The translations under genes were made by a program, and so were the position numbers. Of a stretch of 64,000 nt of DNA, positions 11,096 to 23,379 are shown one piece after another; the first letter of the stretch is position 1, and every line of letters begins with the position of its first letter. Source of the DNA: Talpa occidentalis (lineage: Eukaryota; Chordata; Mammalia; Eulipotyphla; Talpidae); contig NW_023604295.1 of NCBI RefSeq assembly GCF_014898055.3, forward strand, positions 68,783,730 to 68,847,729. Direction: 5' to 3'. Below the pieces are notes generated by a model, which searched no databases, was not told the origin of the DNA, and saw nothing but the letters and a program-made list of their open reading frames with translations.

Positions 11096-13875
11096 TTTAC
11101 TTAGCGCTTTTCTTTCAATTAAAATTCAGTTTTAAGTCCTAAGTTGAATTTCTATAGATTTCAGAATTCTAACTACTAGGAATTATTTTCATCTCGCCTT
11201 CTGGTTTTAAGACTAAACAATACTAGTCTTCTTTAGATTATGCAAAAATATTATTTGTCTCAATTTCAAAGAAAATATTACAGTGCATAAATATATTGAC
11301 TTGTCCATGTGAAGTGAAATTACACTTTGAGTTCAATTTCACCACATAAAATGTTTTAGCAGAAATCCAAAGAAATATTGTCAAAAATATTTAAAATTTT
11401 TGAGATAATAATAATTAGTACCTTATAGCTAACAGATGCAATCAATCTTTTACTAATACAGCTTCTTATTAAAAATTAATGAGTAAAAATGGAGAAAGAA
11501 AATCTTCACATTTTTCAGTGGAATGGATATAAATTACTGGAAGTTCTTAAACATTACATGATGGTAAATTATTTTATTCTTACATTATTATAGATGTGAA
11601 AATAAAATAGAAAGGAAAATAAAAGCAATGTTCTTGTTTCTGTGTGTGTTCAGGCAGCTAATGCTAGATGAGATTGGTTAATATAATTGGAAAGAGGCCA
11701 GGCTACCAGGCTTGTTAGCCCAATTATAATTCTCTGCATATTCAATAAAAGAAGCCAAGATGACAGCAATACTGTCATAAATGTCATGTTCAATACTTGT
11801 AAGATTTTCCATTGTCAGCACAGTCCAATTATAAGTCAATTGTAAAGTGCACATTGCACACCACCCAAAAGTGACTGAAAATTATCTTAAAAATGCATTT
11901 TTTACAGTTCATAGTTAAAATGAAAAGTGGTAAAGGTACTTAAACCCAAGAAAAGTTTTAGCTATGACATCAACATTTCTTCACCTTTATAATAAAAGCA
12001 GTAAGTTGTAATTGTAACATTACGGTTACTATAAAACTATTTTTCCAAAGACAGGTATTAAATTTATAAACGGTAATATTAATAATGTGAAATATTATGC
12101 ATATAATTTTTAAGGAAATAACAATAGGATTATCATAGATATTTACAAATGAATACTGATACTAGTTAGCAATTACTAGGAATTGTATCAGTAAGACTTA
12201 CCTCTAAAACTCCAATACAAATAATAAAAACTAATAATAAACTGATAATGTTACCAATTTAGCTAATAAGTTTCACTGAATTAGTGGTTTGACTATTAAT
12301 AAAGGGTATCACTATCTAATAATTTTGCAAAGAATTAGAAAAGTTAAAGCAATATTTCACAATATAAAATTACGGGGATTATAAATAGGACAATAAAGGC
12401 ATTCTCAGGAGATATTAGATAAATCTATCTTCCTAAAAATTCATATGGCCTAGTCACATTTGCCCAGTTCAATTCCAACTTATTTTAAAATTTTCTGTCA
12501 TAATAAAATAGTGATGTATTTTATTCATATTTTTAATACAAGAAAAATGCAAAATACACTGGATCTTTAATTGCCATGTAAATGTTTATTGCAATTTTAT
12601 TTTAGCAATGAAATGCTTAATAAATAGATAACTAAAACTTTACTTGGTTTTTATTCACAGAGTCAATGCTGAAGTATTATGAACATTTTATTTTAAGATT
12701 ATGCAGAATTAAAAAAATACTTTGATATTTTAGTCTGCTTCTTTTTTGTTTGTTTGTTTACTCTTCCTTCCATAAGCAACCTTAGAGATAAGGTATCATT
12801 GTTTCTTAAAACAGGACAAGTAAATTTAGAAAGAACATAGATTTTTTAAGAAGACAGAACATCCAGATAACTGACTTCATTTTCAGTTATATTAGATGTT
12901 TCCCTTGCCCCAAATTTATCTTCAATGAAACAAAACAACACAACAAACCAAAATTCATTGCCATGATACCTACTGTACAATACATTTTAAATATGAAAAT
13001 GTTACTCTTATATACAGATAAACAAGTTTTAAAAATAAAAGATAATACATTACTATTTCCCAGAAGAAATAAAATGAAAACTTAGAGATCCAAAATGTTA
13101 CAAAACTAGGATCCCAAGATGCTGTCACTTTTTTCTAGGTCACAAAAATACTCATGAGATAATTTAGAACCAAAACACCATTCTGTATTGTTACAGGGCA
13201 GCCCCGATACAAACGGGTTGCCTGACTGTGGGTCCTCACATGGAATTAGCTCAGGACATCCTTTCCCCCTAACAGTATGACCATATATATTTCAAAATTC
13301 ATTACACCAGAAGACAATCCTTAGATATAGTATAGCAATGTGTGCTAATCAATATCAGGTGAGGTTGATTGCTTGTCACAGAGAACGAGATTATGCTGAT
13401 TTGAAAGGAAAAAGCACCAGTACATCTACTTGATGATACTGCATCATTATATTCTTTCAAAATATAGATATTAAAATAATTACATTTCCGGTCTAGATAG
13501 CCACCTAAATACTCCCCTTTCCCCCCCACTACCTTATTCCAAGTTAAACACCATCTCCTTGAAATTTATTTAAAATAATGTCTTCCTTAACTATGAAAGA
13601 ATAACTAATTACTAGACTTTTCTTCCAAGGCTTATTCGAATTTGACACTTGAAAAATTTTAACTATTTAATTTCTTTCACAAGTTTATATTTCTTAATAG
13701 CCACACGCATTTTACAGTAGGATAAAAATGTAAACCGTTTGCTTGAGAAAGAAACGCTAGAGGAGTTTTACTCCAGAGAAAAAACCAATTGGTTTATACC
13801 ATTATATTACAGGTTCAGGTGCATAGATTTATATAATCAACATTTACTTGAAAGCATAAAATAAAAAACAAAACA
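11095..13875. other. AT-rich unique sequence, no gene
   Basis: No exon, RNA gene or identifiable mobile element is visible. One conserved-looking block is listed separately at 11640-11900. A moderately GC-richer patch at 13195-13275 could be an old LTR remnant, but I cannot assign it. Confidence 0.6.
11640..11900. promoter_or_regulatory. Candidate conserved regulatory block
   Basis: A compact stretch without repeat signatures, less AT-skewed than its surroundings. It has paired homeodomain-type sites CAATTATAAT (11721-11730) and CCAATTATAAGTCAATTG (11824-11841) and a GCATATTCAATAAAAG segment. This is the texture of a developmental enhancer in a gene desert. The call is inference from texture and motifs only; conservation cannot be checked here. 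Confidence 0.25.
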
Positions 13876-13884
13876 AAACAAAAA

Positions 13885-14570
13885 AAAAAGTGTTGTTGAG
13901 GGTGTGAGAAATTTTCATACACTGATGTTGGGAATGTTGGCTGGTCCAGCCCTTAAGGGAAACAGTACAGGTTTTTCTCAAAATATTAAAAATTTATCTA
14001 TAATACAATCCAGGAGTTTCAATCCTAGGTCTGAAAGAAGGCTACAAAAACACTTATTTGAAGAGATCCATGCACTCCTATGTTCACTACAGAACTTTTA
14101 CAGTAGCCAAGTTATGAAAACACCCTAAGTGAGTAGATTAAGAAAATGTGGCATATATACACATCGGCTATTTAGCTATAAAAAAGATGAACTCTGCCAT
14201 CGGTGACAACATGGATAGAACTGAGGGGACAATGCTAATTAAAATAAGCAAAGTAAAGAGGAGGAAGACAAATACTGGATGATTTCACTCATAGATAGAA
14301 TATGGAGAAACAACACAGAGCAATAGGCAAAACGAAATAAAAACAAATACTGGAAAGATGACTATATAACTGAGGCTACCAGAGGGGGAGGGAGAGGTGA
14401 GAAACAAAGTGGGGAAAGGGTTTAATGGACTGAGGTGGATGATTCGGCGTGCCTTACCGCTGGGTGTGGTGTGGTAACATACATCTGAGGAGGTGTGAGT
14501 CTCTATAGCTGAGTCACATAAAGTGCTGCAAACTGATATTACCTCAATAAAACATAATGTGATATTAAAA
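13885..14570 (+). mobile_element. L1 3' end fragment (ORF2 C-terminus and 3'UTR)
   Basis: Sense L1. It starts with the segment that encodes the end of ORF2 (GGGAATGTTGGCTGGTCCAG). It continues through TATAAAAAAGATGAACTCTG, CAACATGGATAGAACTGAGG and AATACTGGATGATTTCACTC, then a 3'UTR ending in CCTCAATAAAACATAATG. Reading frames are broken throughout, so it is a dead, 5'-truncated copy. An A-rich tract directly precedes it. Confidence 0.88.
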
Positions 14571-14577
14571 AAGTAAA

Positions 14578-15065
14578 AGTAAAAATGCACAGATGAAAAC
14601 ATAGGTGACAACCTCTTTGACATCAGCCTTAGTGATATCTTTTTTTTTTTTTTAAAGATGTATTTATTTATTTATTTATACAGCACTGGGTACAGTCAGA
14701 AGCGCGGGAGGGTGAGAGAATTCACCAGAGCCAGAGCGGGGAGCAGAGCAGGCAGAAGGACCGAAATACACTGCTGAGGGAAGCAGCGGGCGGCAGGGAG
14801 GTCTGCGCGCCATGTGGGACCCTCCTCTGGCGGCCGGGGAGCAGCCTGGGATCGAACCGGCGCTGCAGAGGCTGCGGGCAGCTTCGCAACACAGTGCTCA
14901 ACTGCTGCGCCACCGGGGAGGCCCAGCCTTAGTGATATCTTTGTGGGCATGTCTCTAATGGCTTTGAAAACAAAACAAAAACATGTCAATTGGATTCCAT
15001 CAAATTAAAAAGCTTCTGTACAGCAAAAGAAACAATCATTAAAACCAAATATTTCATGAGTGAAA
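14578..15065 (+). mobile_element. L1 ORF2 internal fragment split by a SINE
   Basis: Sense L1 ORF2 sequence, GATGAAAACATAGGTGACAA to ATCAGCCTTAGTGATATCT. It resumes after the SINE at 14641-14923 with TTGGATTCCATCAAATTAAA and AAGCTTCTGTACAGCAAAAG. In an intact L1 this segment lies upstream of the part at 13885-14570, so the two are in the wrong order and are either two insertions or a rearranged one. Confidence 0.8.
14641..14923 (-). mobile_element. Full-length SINE, young subfamily, inside L1
   Basis: Antisense full-length copy with (AAAT)n tail and complete head. A perfect 17-bp target duplication, CAGCCTTAGTGATATCT, lies at 14624-14640 and 14924-14940. Removing the element and one duplicate restores continuous L1 ORF2 sequence, which proves insertion into the older L1. 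Confidence 0.96.
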
Positions 15066-15195
15066 ATTTCCCCTCATAGAAATATTCCAGCAAATAAAAA
15101 AGGAGGAAATAATATGAAAAGCTCCATCCAGCCATCTCTAACAAGGTCTTATGCAGGTAATGATCACCATTGCTGTGAATATTATTAAAAGGCAG

Positions 15196-15458
15196 GGCCT
15201 CCCTGGTGGCACAAGGGGTTAAGCACCGCACTATGAAGCAATCCACAGACTCTGCAGCACAAGCCCCATCCCAGGCCGGTCAGGGAGAAACCCACCTGGT
15301 GAGGCAGACCTCCCCGCTGCTCCCCTCAGCAGTGTATTTCAGTTGGTCTGCCTGTTCTGCTCCCCACTCTGTCTCTGATGGATCTACTCACCCCTACATC
15401 TCTGGCCTGTACCCCAAATCTTGTATGCATAAATAAATCAATCTTAAAAAAACAAAAA
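15196..15458 (+). mobile_element. Full-length SINE, older subfamily
   Basis: Older-type head, GGCCTCCCTGGTGGCACAAG with GGTTAAGCACCGCACTATG. The B box is mutated (AGCCCCATCCC), and the tail is ATAAATAAATCAATCTTAAA. The target duplication TAAAAGGCAG lies at 15186-15195 and 15459-15468. Confidence 0.93.
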
Positions 15459-15468
15459 TAAAAGGCAG

Positions 15469-16230
15469 ACTGTCAGATATTATGTACTTTCTCATGGAAT
15501 AACACATTTGAGATGAATATTTGCCAAAATAATCAAGTCTAGCTGGGATCATGCCTCTACATTGAACTTCCAAAGTCTAGTACATAAGGCACAAAAAATA
15601 CATCAGTTATTGCTGTTTAGTTTAAACTCCAATGTTAGAAACCACATACAAGCAATCTTGGCATTTGATCCTTTAGCAAATATATCTGAGGAAAAATAAT
15701 ATCAATTGAAGAGCTAACCTAAGAGATAGATCAAACATTTTCATGCATAGACTCTTTCGGATCCTAATTTAAACACTATATATTCAAAAATGTTAAAGAA
15801 TTATTGCTAACATTTAGGTGGATATTGGGACTATGCTGTTTTATAAGTCATTGCTTTTATAAATGAAATATTTATGAAAAATGATTTGTTAACCTGGGAT
15901 ATGTCTCAAAATAATATTGAGAGATAGGCTGTTTTATTATATTTTCTTTCTATTTTTTTGTATAGGATTGAAATTTCTGATAATAAAATATTTTAATTAT
16001 ATAAAGTATTCAATTAAATATCTACATATGATTTGTTTTTAATATTACCATTTCTTGACACCACTTTCCCATAACATGGTTAAAAGTAATTATGTATATA
16101 AAACACACAGTATTAGCTATATAATGGTCTTTATACTGAATGAAGTATATTAGTCACATAAGTTATTTATGGTATGTGCATGGCAAAAATACACTATCAA
16201 AATAATTTTGGTTAATAAAATTAGTTTTAA
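15469..16230. other. AT-rich sequence with no recognised feature
   Basis: Nothing coding or repeat-derived is recognised between the SINE and the inverted L1. Composition becomes very AT-rich after about 15780. Confidence 0.6.
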
Positions 16231-16232
16231 AA

Positions 16233-16760
16233 GTATCAGACTATTCCTAGGAGCAGAATTACTGGATCATTTGGTAGATCCTTTTCATGGGTTTGGAGGA
16301 ACTGCCACACAGCCGTCCCTAGTTTCTGGACTAGTTTATATTCCCACCAGCAGTTTAAGAAGGTTTCTTCACCATACCCACATCAGCACTTGTAGTTTCT
16401 GCTCTCCTCCCATCCCCTGCCCAATATAGGCCATTCTCATTTGCAGCAACCTAGTTGGAGCTGGGAGGCATTGTGCTAAGCGAAATAAAGTCAGAAGGAA
16501 GAGAGAATATTGGATAGTTTCACTGATATGTAGAATCTAGAGAAATCAAACAGAGGGTCAGGGAAAAGACACAACTTCAAAACATCATTAAACTTAGGCA
16601 TCCATGGTGGGATGGGAGCAGGATGGGGAGAGATGATAACAGAGATAGTAAGAGCATAAGGGAATATGGTGATGGACTATGGATACTTTTGGTATGGGAG
16701 AACTACAGGGACAGCACAGAAATGAACAACAATGTAAAAAAAAATAAATTTAAAAAATAA
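16233..16760 (+). mobile_element. 5'-inverted L1 (twin-priming structure)
   Basis: The left part (16233-16440) is antisense ORF2: CCTAGGAGCAGAATTACTGG, TTATATTCCCACCAGCAG, AGGCCATTCTCAT. At 16440/16441 the orientation switches to sense ORF2 end and 3'UTR (CTAGTTGGAGCTGGGAGGCA, GATAGTTTCACTGATATGTA). This runs to an A-rich tail with AATAAA-like units at 16735-16765. This is the known outcome of twin priming during L1 insertion, with some sequence lost at the junction. Many changes in the reading frame show that it is old. Confidence 0.85.
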
Positions 16761-16769
16761 ATAAAAATA

Positions 16770-19555
16770 TGTGAGAGCAATTTTCTCTATGAAATGACTA
16801 TTTTACTTCTAGAAAGATGAAGCACCATGAATAGCTACTCTATTCATGTATATTTTGAGTATTAAGTAATCCATATAATTATTTCTTTACCATGTCTCCT
16901 CATTCTATAAATATTGAGTTAATTGTATATACACCAAAATAACTGTCATTTTATATTAAGAATTTTTTCTGCAACAGTTTTCATGCTTCTAGCACTGAGA
17001 GTTTACATATAAAATATTTACACTACTGAATTCTATATTTATTTCTTTTGCTCTCCAGAATCTCTTTAAACTTTATGAGTCACTACCAATTTATAAATAT
17101 TTTTCTTATGCTATATTCCATACTTTCCTTGTAGGCTTATGGCTTTTGCTCTGTGTGAGTTATAGGGAGAAGTTTCCAAGGTGTTGTCAAAAAATAAACT
17201 CAAATGTTTGCCTCTAGAAGATATGATAAAATAAATGCAAACCCTTAGATGTATCAGCCATACATTATTATGAATGCTTTGAGGCACCACAAGAATAAAC
17301 AATTCTCAATAAATAAAGTACATGGATATACTTTGAAGTTTTATTTTTCTATGTAACCAGAAAGCTCTCTTAAAAACAGTCTAAATGTATAACTGGAATA
17401 CAATCCAGTGTCAAGACTGTGTCTCATGTTATTACCCAGATTCTTAGTGGCAATTTTTTTGGGTAAATTTAACATATGCACTTTTTATAATTGTCAATTA
17501 TTTGAACACTATTCAAGTTAAGAAATATTTTACTTATCTATTTATTTATTGAAGGAGGCACCTGAACTTGAATAAGAAATATTTTACAGACAAATACATA
17601 GAAACCTTACTTCTAACATCAGTGAGATTGGTCTCAATACTGAATTTCTATCCTAATTAGAAATTTTCTACTCAAGAGTTCATTTTAAAACATAATCCAT
17701 CACATTACTTTAAATATGCAAAATAAATTATATTTTTTATGCCCATGAGTAGTAAAGGTAAAATATTCAACAACTACATGTGCTAGCTTTGATTACTTTC
17801 AGAAGCACCAAAATTCTCCAATTGTCTTGTATAACTAATAGTGGTATGGCATCTACCAACAGGAGTTAACATTCTAAGGCAGAAAATAATATGATAAAAA
17901 TCACATAACATAAACATTCTCCGTGTGTATACAAATATATGTGTATAGGTATATGCGTGTACTTGACACCATATTAGGTAACAGTTTTACATAATAATAT
18001 GCACATGTAACGGCACTCAGCTCATATTATGCCACTATAAGTATTACTTCTTATTTTTATTTAGGAGAATACAGCTGGACCCTGTATTAGTGTTGAGAAA
18101 AGTTTTCAATTAGAGAAAGTATCACCTGGTAAATACATTTATTTACTGATAGCAGTTTTGCAGTCATTTTAATGGAGGACTAAGGTTCACTGATATAAAG
18201 AGAATTTGTAGGACTGGGGCTTTAGTCTGATCTCAAGGGCTAATAGCCAAGCTTAAGGAGGGTAATGGCATAAATGGTTCATGGGAAAGACATAAAAAAT
18301 AATAAAAATATTTGACAGAATTAATCAAATATTTCATGTCACATTTTGTGAGATGTATATAGAGAGAGGTGAAACCCAGGACTATGTGCTGGTATGGCCT
18401 ATAGTATTCAAGCAAATAGGGAGGAAACACACAGTTCCCTAATTCCAAATTACTGGAGAGTGGGCTAATCTGGAAGAAATTGCAAATGCAGAACAATGTT
18501 AGAAATAGATGACGGGAGTCTACCTCTTGCCAGTGCATTAAGGTAACTTATTCAATTCCAAGGGAATGCAAAAGCAATCATTTCAGTGAAGCATTCAAGG
18601 TCAAACTCCTCCATGAATAAGCACATGATCAAGATTTTGCTTGATTTTGCTCTCCAGTGAATCACCCAAATGAGAAGTTCTAGCAAAGTGAAAGGCAACC
18701 TCCAGAATATTCTACATTAGCCATGGAGGCTTCTCTGAGCTTATGCTGACACATGCTTCAGGTGGGATCATGATTCCCTAAAATTAAGTCATTCTGACTA
18801 AAAGAACTCAGGCCCAGAATATACACACTCAGTATACACTCAGTATTTAAGACATACTACTAAATGCTCAGCATTTAAAGAGCATTTAGATGTCACTTTT
18901 AGTATATCACTTCCATAAACAAATTACAGTGAAATTGATCAGTTAGAAATGTCATTTTCAAATATATTAGATGTGAACTTTGGCAGTTTTTAGTGTAATA
19001 AAATATAATTAATACTTTCTGACACACAGATTCTATTTCACTTATAGCCTTAATAAAGGCAGAAGTAATTACATCACTGATAGGCTAAGTACTGGATTGT
19101 TGATATGCTATTTCCAGTGGGTAATTGTCTCATAGAGAATCTCAGTGCCATCTTCTCTATGTTCTTTTGCTTTTCTTCTACTTATCTTTTTTTATATTGA
19201 CATAGACTGTGCTTTTTGTTAATTTATTTTTGAAATAACTCATGACATACTATGTGACACTAATGGATATCAGATATTATAAACCCCCCCTTTGATTGAT
19301 AAAACAATGCTAATCATAACATGAATTTTAGGGAGTAGACTGTGGGTTGAGAAATATGATTAACATTTTACTTAAGGCATAATAACAAAGTCTAAACAAT
19401 GTAGGATTTACTATGACTACATTTCGATTTGACTACAAAAACAAGAGGCACTATAGTTGACATTTCTCAGAGACTGTCATACTGTCATTTCTATTTTAAG
19501 ATACAACAAAAATGTAGATTAAATATACCATAATGTGACCCATTTCAGGGTGATA
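16770..19555. other. AT-rich sequence with no gene
   Basis: No exon, RNA gene or well-supported transposon is visible. A TA/TG-rich patch lies near 17925-17960. A 23-bp exact segment at 18305-18327 recurs at 21297-21319. Confidence 0.6.
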
Positions 19556-19569
19556 TTAAGAATACTTCT

Positions 19570-19833
19570 GGGCCTCCCTGGTGGCACAAGGGGTTAAGAC
19601 GCAACCTATGAAGCTATCTGCTGCCACTGGAGCACAAGTTTGACCCCTGGCCAGGGAGCTACCCACATGGTGTAGCAGACCTCTCCAGACTGGCCCGCTG
19701 CTCCCCTTAGCAGTGTACTTCAGTTGATCTGCCTGTTCTGTTCCCCACTCTGTCTCTGGTGAATCCTCTCACCCCCCACACCTCTGGAAGTACCCTGGTT
19801 CTTGTATGCATAAATAAATAAATCTTTTAAAAA
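19570..19833 (+). mobile_element. Full-length SINE, older subfamily (first of a nested pair)
   Basis: Older-subfamily head GGCCTCCCTGGTGGCACAAG, CCAGGGAG after the T-arm, and tail GCATAAATAAATAAATCTTT followed by A-run. The 12-bp target duplication AAGAATACTTCT lies at 19558-19569 and 19834-19845. A second SINE then inserted at the right-hand duplicate. Confidence 0.95.
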
Positions 19834-19845
19834 AAGAATACTTCT

Positions 19846-20127
19846 TTTTTTTTTTTTTTTTTTTAAAGATTTATTTTTTTATTTATACAAGCACTGGGTA
19901 TAGTCAGAAGCGCAGGAGGGTGAGAGAATTCACCAGAGCGGGGAGCAGAGCAGGCAGAAGGACCAAAGTACACTGCTGAGGGGAGCAGCGGGCGGCAGGA
20001 GAGGTCTACGCACCATGTGGGACCCTCCTCCGGGGCCGGGGAGCAGCCGGGGATCAAACTGGCGCTGCAGAGGCTGGGGGCAGCTTCGCAACCCAGCGCT
20101 CAACCGCTGCGCCACCGAGGAGGCCCA
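19846..20127 (-). mobile_element. Full-length SINE, young subfamily (nested, tail to tail)
   Basis: Antisense young copy beginning with a 20-base T-run and ending at the head complement. It used the A-tail and right target duplicate of the SINE at 19570-19833 as its own target. A third copy of AAGAATACTTCT at 20138-20149, preceded by an A-run, is the result. The insertion is therefore later than its neighbour. It lacks a few bases of body near 19935. Confidence 0.95.
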
Positions 20128-20149
20128 AAAAAAAAAAAAGAATACTTCT

Positions 20150-22487
20150 TAAAACATATATGTACGTTTTGTCATATATGTATGTATGTCACTATTCAAT
20201 AGGCATGAATAGTGACCTTTAAAAGACCAAGATGTTATGAATATACATATTTTTCATCTCAGTGAAATATTCTCTTAATGGAATATTATACTTATCGTTA
20301 TTTTAATACTGGACACAAGATGCTTCCAAAGATAGTCTGTGTCAACTGGTAAAATGTCAATAATGGTAAATGTTAATCTGCAAAAAATGGCCTTGGGAGT
20401 TTGGTTTCAGAAAATCTATTTGATGTACTTCAGATGTTCTGACTCCAGCTTTGTGGAAACGTTACTTGAAAGCTTATCAATAACTTCCCAAAAGAGTATC
20501 TTGGTACAAAGTTATTTCAATGTCTATTGTTTAGATATTATAAAAAAATGGCAGAGAGGGTTCCAGAGAAAGATGAAAATTCTTGTAATTACAAAATACA
20601 TAATTACCATGTGTTAAACTAGCCACTTCATTATTTGCATGTGGCCACACATCAGATCAAAAATATCTTTGAATATTATGAACTGTCTCTCATCTCTAGA
20701 ACAGTGCAAATATGTTAGGAGAAAGACTAAATGAAACATTTTATAAATGTAGAGTCATAAAATGGATTTCAAGATCCACATAAGAAAATCCATATCATGA
20801 TTTTTTATTTATAGCATATTCAGAAAGTTTGAAATTATAGCTAAAAACCTGCCATTTGAAGTAAAATTTTTCACTGATGAGGGCACAATACTTTTCATTA
20901 AGACAAGAAAGTGATGCAGAAGTATACTCTGGATCCCCCTTTTCCTAGTACCTCAAATTGTTAGAATAGGTTGAAAGTTATTTCATGCTGTGCTACAGAT
21001 AAGTTAACTGCCAGTTTTGACTGTAAGATAACGCTCACATGGTAAATATGAAGTTCCTGTTACACATCAAATATTGCTAGTTACAAAGTTTTAAACATAT
21101 TTTTGTAAGATAATAATAGTGATGAAAAATCTAATCGTAAGATCATTTTTTTAAGGTTTATATATTCTATTTGAGTTTAAATATCTCATAGCCATATTTA
21201 AAATGAAAAATATAATCATTTTATTCCACTGTTTTGTGATTACTTTGAATGAAAAATACATTCAAATATACCAACATAGTCTCGAATATATATTTGAAAA
21301 TATTTGACAGAATTAATCATATTATAGAAATATTATATTTCTATATTATATAAAATCATATTATAGAAACCTATAACAACCAACAATTTTATTAAATCAA
21401 ATTGAAAATTAATCCTTAAGCTGAGAAAGTTTCATTTTACTGACAGATGCTTTACCATAAACTTTTCAAAGTTGATAACAGTAAACTAACAGAAAAATAA
21501 TTTAATAGTAAACAGAAAAATAATTTAACAGAAACATAATTTTATAAATCCATCTCTATCATTTCTACAATTCACAAGGAAACTCTGAGGTACCACATTG
21601 CTTATTCCAAACTTTATATATGGAAATTGAGGCCTGAAGGACACTATGAATTTCTTCAATATTATCCAGTTACTCAGCAGAGGTATCAAGAGGGATCCAA
21701 ATCTTCCAACTCCCAGCAAAGGAGCTTAAATGCCCCACCATATACCCTGGCTTTCAGTACTCTTGCACTGGTCTCATCTATGGAATAGTTATTCATCTAA
21801 GTAGGAAAGAAGATGTTTATGCCATGATACTATTTTTCATAATTTCACAAATCATTGCATATGTACATATTAATTAGTAAGTATATGAGAAGTCCCAAGA
21901 GTTTTCAAGAAAATACATTTTTGTGAGAAAAGAAAAATCAGTGTCTAGGAATTTTAAGTAGTCACTGTAAGTAAATTTATTCAGGATGTTTGCATTTGAA
22001 TCTACTGGTAAGTTTAAAATTCCACTTGGGATGATTTCATAGAATCAGAGAATCTCAGAGTTAGAAAGTATTATTAAAGGTTATCTGGTTTCACCTCCTT
22101 CCCAGTATTAATTATCAAATACTGTTTACTCTAAATAGAGGAGATGGCTATTCAGCAGCATGAACTGCAACTGTTCATTGTTTATAAAACTTACAGCATT
22201 ACATAAGAATTGAAATAAGCAAACCACACTAAGATTTTGACTCAATCTCTGAAAACTGGGTCTGAACATGTGTCACTTCCTTATGCTAAATGAAACAATC
22301 CAAAGACCCCAAATTAGCATGTTTCTCCTAAAGCACAGCCAATATTAGACTTACTTCAATATTTGAAATTTGTAAACAATTTTGAAGTTACAGTCCTCTA
22401 CAAAAAGCAAACAAAAAAAATTGAAGCAACCTAAGATATGTCTTAAATATATTTGAGATTAATATAACTTTGAGGGTAATTTAAACT
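20150..22487. other. Non-coding sequence without clear repeats
   Basis: Mostly AT-rich and unassigned. A phrase at about 22045-22110 (AGAATCTCAGAGTTAGAAAG) resembles an ancient dispersed repeat. An AT-rich, partly palindromic patch lies at 21315-21372. A 92-codon frame at 20339-20617 shows no family motif and no splice context, and I regard it as chance. Confidence 0.6.
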
Positions 22488-22504
22488 AAGATAATCCACC
22501 AGTC

Positions 22505-22801
22505 TGGGCCTCCCCGGGGCGAAGCAGTTGAGCACTGGGTTGCAAAGCTGCCCGCAGCCTCTGCAGCTCTGGTTCAATCCCCAGCTGCTCCCAGGCCACT
22601 GGAGGAGGGTCCCACATGGCGTGCAGACCTCTCCTGCTGCCCGCTGCTCCCCTCAGCAGTGTACTTCGTTCCTTCTGCTTGCTCTGCTCCCCGCTCTGGC
22701 TCTGGTGAATTCTCTCACCCTCCCGTGCTTCTGACTGTACCCAGTGCTTGTATAAATAAATAAATAAATGAATGAATAAATAAAAAATAAATCTAAAAAA
22801 A
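22505..22801 (+). mobile_element. Full-length SINE, young subfamily
   Basis: Young-subfamily copy with head GGCCTCCCCGGGGCGAAGCA, so the A box is altered. The body is complete, and the tail is a long (AAAT)n run with two AATG units. A perfect 17-bp target duplication, AAGATAATCCACCAGTC, lies at 22488-22504 and 22802-22818. The tail lacks the TCTTT found in older copies. Confidence 0.96.
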
Positions 22802-23379
22802 AAGATAATCCACCAGTCATTTATTGAAATTGCCCTATAAATTACAGAAATTATAGTGATCTGGAATAAAGAATTCTGATTAATATAAGATCCTTGTGTC
22901 TCCTCAGGAATCTTATCATCTAGAAAAGGAAACTACGTAAACAAGTAATTCAGAAGGAACATAAGTGTAACACTCAGGTATGTTACTGCAGTGAAACTGA
23001 GCTTTAGAAATATGAATTCACCAGCTAGAGAGCTGGAAATCTAGAGGAAGATAGGAGTGTGCTCTTTTCAGACAATTGCATCAGTGAATAGGGACAGAGG
23101 TGAGGGGAATCCTATTCGGAAGAAGGAGGACTTTTAGTTTGTTGTGTGTTGGAGTTGGAATAGAAAATGTATGTTCTATTGATGTGCTCTGCTCACTCCT
23201 AAGTGGACCACTCAATATTATGCTCATTCCACTATTCCTTCCAGAACACCTTGTAGTGGAAGCAGTAAGGAAGGGATGGACATCAGAGTCTTTTAAGAGA
23301 TTAACTTGGTTGAGTTTGAGGTAACACACTTTACAGGCTATAGAACATTTAACATTTAAAGGAAGTTTTCATATGCAGG

